Origin: Chloroflexota bacterium
GTDB taxonomy: Bacteria > Chloroflexota > Dehalococcoidia > UBA3495
Direction: 5' to 3'
Assembly: GCA_022563275.1 (NCBI GenBank)
Contig: JADFNR010000049.1
Coordinates: 14,958-23,791 of the forward strand
Length of the DNA: 8,834 bases
Shown: positions 6,879 to 8,834 of the stretch, piece by piece
Numbering within the stretch: the stretch's first letter is position 1
How the letters are laid out: every line of letters starts with the position of its first letter
Program-made: the position numbers and the translations under genes
The notes under the pieces: generated by a model
Database searches by the model: none
What the model was told of the DNA's origin: nothing
What the model saw: only the letters and a program-made list of their open reading frames with translations

Positions 6879-6895
6879 TTGGTTTCTACCGATGA
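6875..6895 (+). other. Six-codon mini-ORF bridging pilO and the pilM-pilN fusion
   Basis: ATG at 6875 overlaps the pilO stop as ATGA and encodes MIGFYR. Its own TGA (6893-6895) overlaps the next ATG (6892) again as ATGA. No Shine-Dalgarno lies directly before 6892, so a ribosome could pass from pilO through this mini-ORF to the fusion gene by termination-reinitiation. Chance is not excluded. Confidence 0.3.
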
Positions 6896-8834
6896 TTATT
6901 GGGCAAACATTGAACGGCGCGATACGCACGACCTACCTGCGGGTCACACTTCCGTTTAGCACCGCCATGCGGATGCTCTACCGGGGCGCCCGCGGAGTCA
7001 TCGCAGCGGCCGGGCGGCTCGGCGCCCAGATCAGCGCCTGGGTCTTATTTGGCATTCTAGCCCCGGTCCGTGGCATCCGGTGGGTGTTTCGCTTAGCAGG
7101 TTCCGCGATCGCGTGGCTGCTCAGGTCCGTGGTCTTCCTGGCAACCAGTGTCGGGCGGAGCATCTGGAACGGTATCGTAGCCGGTATTCGAGCCGTCAAC
7201 CGCATCTTCCTAAGCACGGTCCATATGATTGGGTCGGCCATCGCCTCGGTTTTCAGGTTTGCGGTCACCGTGTCGAGCACGGTCTTGCGGAGCATCAGGG
7301 ATGGAATCTTGTCCGCGTTGCGGGCCCTCCGCCGGTCTATGGTCTGGACCTGGAGCGTGATTGTCGCAGTGGCAATCATGCCGTTCAGGTTGGCGGCGAT
7401 GTCCTACGTCGCTATGCGCCGATCCACCGGCCGGGTGTCGCGCGGATTGGCCGCTTTCATCGGTGCAAGGTACCGGGCCTTCGTTTTTGGGCTGGCGACC
7501 ACCTCCATGACCCTGAGCTTGGAAGACAGCGACGCCCGTTTGCTGGTCCTAAAGGGAAACCGGGTCATCGCCTGGCGTTCAGGCCAGATCGCCGAGCCGC
7601 CGGAAGTGGAAGCGGGGACGGGCGACGAGGCTCCAGCATTCAATCCGTTGGGATCGCTCCTTGAAGGTCTGCCCGCCCGCAGTAAGCGGGTGGTAGCCGC
7701 TCTGCCGCTGCACGTCCCGCTCCTGCGGCATATTCCACTGCCCGATGTCAAAGGCCGGTATCTGAGGGAAATTGTCAGCGCCGAAGTGCTGAACTCCGTC
7801 CCGTTCTCGCAGGACGAGATCGACATACAATGGCGGGTCGAGCAGGGCGACGATCTCAGGGAAGCCTCGGTTATCGCTATTCCCAGGGACCGCATGAACG
7901 GTCAGATCAAGATTCTCCGCAACTCGCAGCTAGCCCCTTCGGCCATCTACTCGAAAGCCACTTCATTGGCCGTCGCCGTAGGGCGCGCCGACGTTTTTAT
8001 CCTACACATGACTCGGGCTCAAACCGCGGTGATATTGGTGCGCGGAGGCGTAATCAGGATCGTGCACCGGCTAGAACTGCCGGCGGACATCAACGACCAA
8101 GCCGAAGCCATCTCCATGGGGGTGGGGCAGGTCGCCGGATACCACCGCTCGCAGCGCCCTGATGACGACGTGTCGAATCTGCCTGTGGTGGTCACCGGTG
8201 AGCTTGATCAGGTGGGAGAATTAGTAGGGCTGCTGGCTACGACCCTAGGCCGGCCGATCCACCCATTTGAGCCGGACTTGGAATGTCCTGAAGGATTTTC
8301 TTCCGCCGAGTTTGCCTCCAACATCGGGCTGTATCTGGCTTCCCGGTCCAAGAAATCAGCCAAGATGATCTCGGCGCAGAACGTACTGCCAGAGCGCCAT
8401 CGACCCAAGTCTCTTCCAGTGGCGCCAGTGGCCGTTTTCGCCGGACTTTTGCTCTTGGGATTCCTGGCGTTCAATTTCTCGGGGTGGGTATCAAACGTGT
8501 CTGCGGAACAGGGCCTTTTGAACGCTAGATTGGACATCAGAGAGGACCAGGCCCGCGAATTCCGCCTGGCGTTGGCGCGGCAGAACATCGTCGGCCAAAG
8601 GATCGCCGATGCTGACTCGGAGGCCGTAGACCTGAAGGCCGACCTGGTGTCGTTTGGGCAAGAGATGGAAACTTTGTTGTTCCGTCTCAGCGACATCACC
8701 GGCCACGCCCAGTCGTCGAATGTGGAACTGACCCGGTTGGTCCCCATACCGGAGGGTTTCTCCGTGTCCGGCAACGCGGATAGTTACTCTGATGTGCTGG
8801 GATACACCGCATCGCTGCGGTCTTCGCCGAACTT
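6892..8834 (+). CDS. PilM-PilN fusion with N-terminal Arg-rich amphipathic repeat domain (3' truncated by window edge)
   Basis: One frame stays open for 647 codons to the window end. Residues 1-205 have about 26 Arg, no Lys, no Glu and a single Asp, arranged in 11-residue amphipathic repeats (listed separately). Residues 206-485 resemble PilM, the actin-fold cytoplasmic ring protein: an opening strand pair MTLSLEDSDARLLVLKGNRV, then VVAALPLHVPLLRHIPLP (267-284), a helix with ScAEVLNSVPF-like spacing near 296-305, and a strand DIQWRV. The phosphate-1 loop DxGxxxxK is degenerate. QNVLPERHRP (496-505) matches the INLLP motif at the PilN N-terminus that binds PilM. Residues 512-529 are a membrane helix, 535-600 a likely periplasmic coiled coil, and 612 onward the start of the PilN alpha/beta domain (FSVSGNADSYSDVLGYTASL). 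Separate PilM and PilN proteins are the norm, so the fusion and the N-terminal extension are unusual. About 50-80 C-terminal residues probably lie beyond the window. No Shine-Dalgarno is seen; Met26 and Met206 are alternative starts. Confidence 0.85.
   Translation, partial: MIIGQTLNGAIRTTYLRVTLPFSTAMRMLYRGARGVIAAAGRLGAQISAWVLFGILAPVRGIRWVFRLAGSAIAWLLRSVVFLATSVGRSIWNGIVAGIRAVNRIFLSTVHMIGSAIASVFRFAVTVSSTVLRSIRDGILSALRALRRSMVWTWSVIVAVAIMPFRLAAMSYVAMRRSTGRVSRGLAAFIGARYRAFVFGLATTSMTLSLEDSDARLLVLKGNRVIAWRSGQIAEPPEVEAGTGDEAPAFNPLGSLLEGLPARSKRVVAALPLHVPLLRHIPLPDVKGRYLREIVSAEVLNSVPFSQDEIDIQWRVEQGDDLREASVIAIPRDRMNGQIKILRNSQLAPSAIYSKATSLAVAVGRADVFILHMTRAQTAVILVRGGVIRIVHRLELPADINDQAEAISMGVGQVAGYHRSQRPDDDVSNLPVVVTGELDQVGELVGLLATTLGRPIHPFEPDLECPEGFSSAEFASNIGLYLASRSKKSAKMISAQNVLPERHRPKSLPVAPVAVFAGLLLLGFLAFNFSGWVSNVSAEQGLLNARLDIREDQAREFRLALARQNIVGQRIADADSEAVDLKADLVSFGQEMETLLFRLSDITGHAQSSNVELTRLVPIPEGFSVSGNADSYSDVLGYTASLRSSPN
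7060..7422 (+). repeat. Eleven tandem 11-residue (33-nt) repeats coding for an amphipathic helix
   Basis: In the fusion protein, residues 57-177 divide into eleven 11-mers ending at 67, 78, 89, 100, 111, 122, 133, 144, 155, 166 and 177. Nine end in Arg, one in His (111) and one in Ser (155). Positions 2, 6 and 10 are mostly hydrophobic. A 44-residue higher-order repeat is visible: LAGSAIAWLLR (68-78) matches MIGSAIASVFR (112-122) at 6 of 11, and SIWNGIVAGIR (90-100) matches SIRDGILSALR (134-144) at 5 of 11 with conservative changes. The DNA copies have diverged (20 of 33 bases for the first pair), so the duplication is old. Confidence 0.75.

Noticed and set aside
7080..7664. 194-codon + strand frame inside the PilM-PilN gene
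   Set aside because: It is an overlapping frame. The competing frame runs through to recognisable PilM and PilN domains and shows the 11-residue periodicity; this one has no recognisable domain.
8208..8774. 188-codon reverse-strand frame
   Set aside because: It lies antisense to the PilM/PilN junction and membrane helix, and its peptide has no family character. Similar antisense frames at 1015-1506, 3254-3736, 5032-5478 and 7404-7895 are rejected for the same reason.

Overview
The window is a chromosomal type IV pilus (type II secretion-like) locus with two regulatory genes. No mobile element, CRISPR array, rRNA or tRNA was seen, and all genes lie on the + strand. Protein style suggests Chloroflexota, perhaps a Dehalococcoidia/SAR202-like lineage: the PilM-like protein carries the internal PilN-type NVLPERHRP motif, and the response regulator has a beta-alpha-beta-beta-alpha-beta tail. 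That placement is a guess from recognition, not from a search.

Layout. 1-570 is the 3' part of a Crp/Fnr-family regulator. 571-736 is a gap with two hairpins. 737-1549 is a prepilin peptidase (PilD type) whose conserved N-terminus lies upstream of the first GTG and has no ATG/GTG/TTG start. 1550-2163 is a long gene-free stretch with two near-perfect CRP-type operators 43 bp apart, a possible promoter, a strong Shine-Dalgarno with an alternative start, and palindromes. 2164-3069 is a response regulator with an unusual C-terminal domain. 3194-4972 is the PilB/GspE assembly ATPase and 5005-6213 the PilC/GspF platform protein. A 10-bp hairpin follows, then a PilO-like protein at 6282-6878. From 6892 to the window end an uninterrupted frame encodes one large protein. 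It has about 200 residues of basic 11-residue amphipathic helical repeats, then a PilM-like actin-fold domain, a PilN-type NVLP motif, a membrane helix and the start of a PilN periplasmic domain.

How it fits together. PilD processes prepilins. PilB powers extension through PilC in the inner membrane. The PilM-PilN fusion and PilO form the alignment complex linking the cytoplasmic motor to the periplasm. The receiver protein and the Crp/Fnr regulator probably tune expression or activity, and the CRP-type sites upstream of the receiver gene suggest a direct link. The most unusual element is the Arg-rich 11-mer repeat domain on the PilM-PilN fusion. It looks like a membrane-lying amphipathic helix attached to the pilus motor platform.
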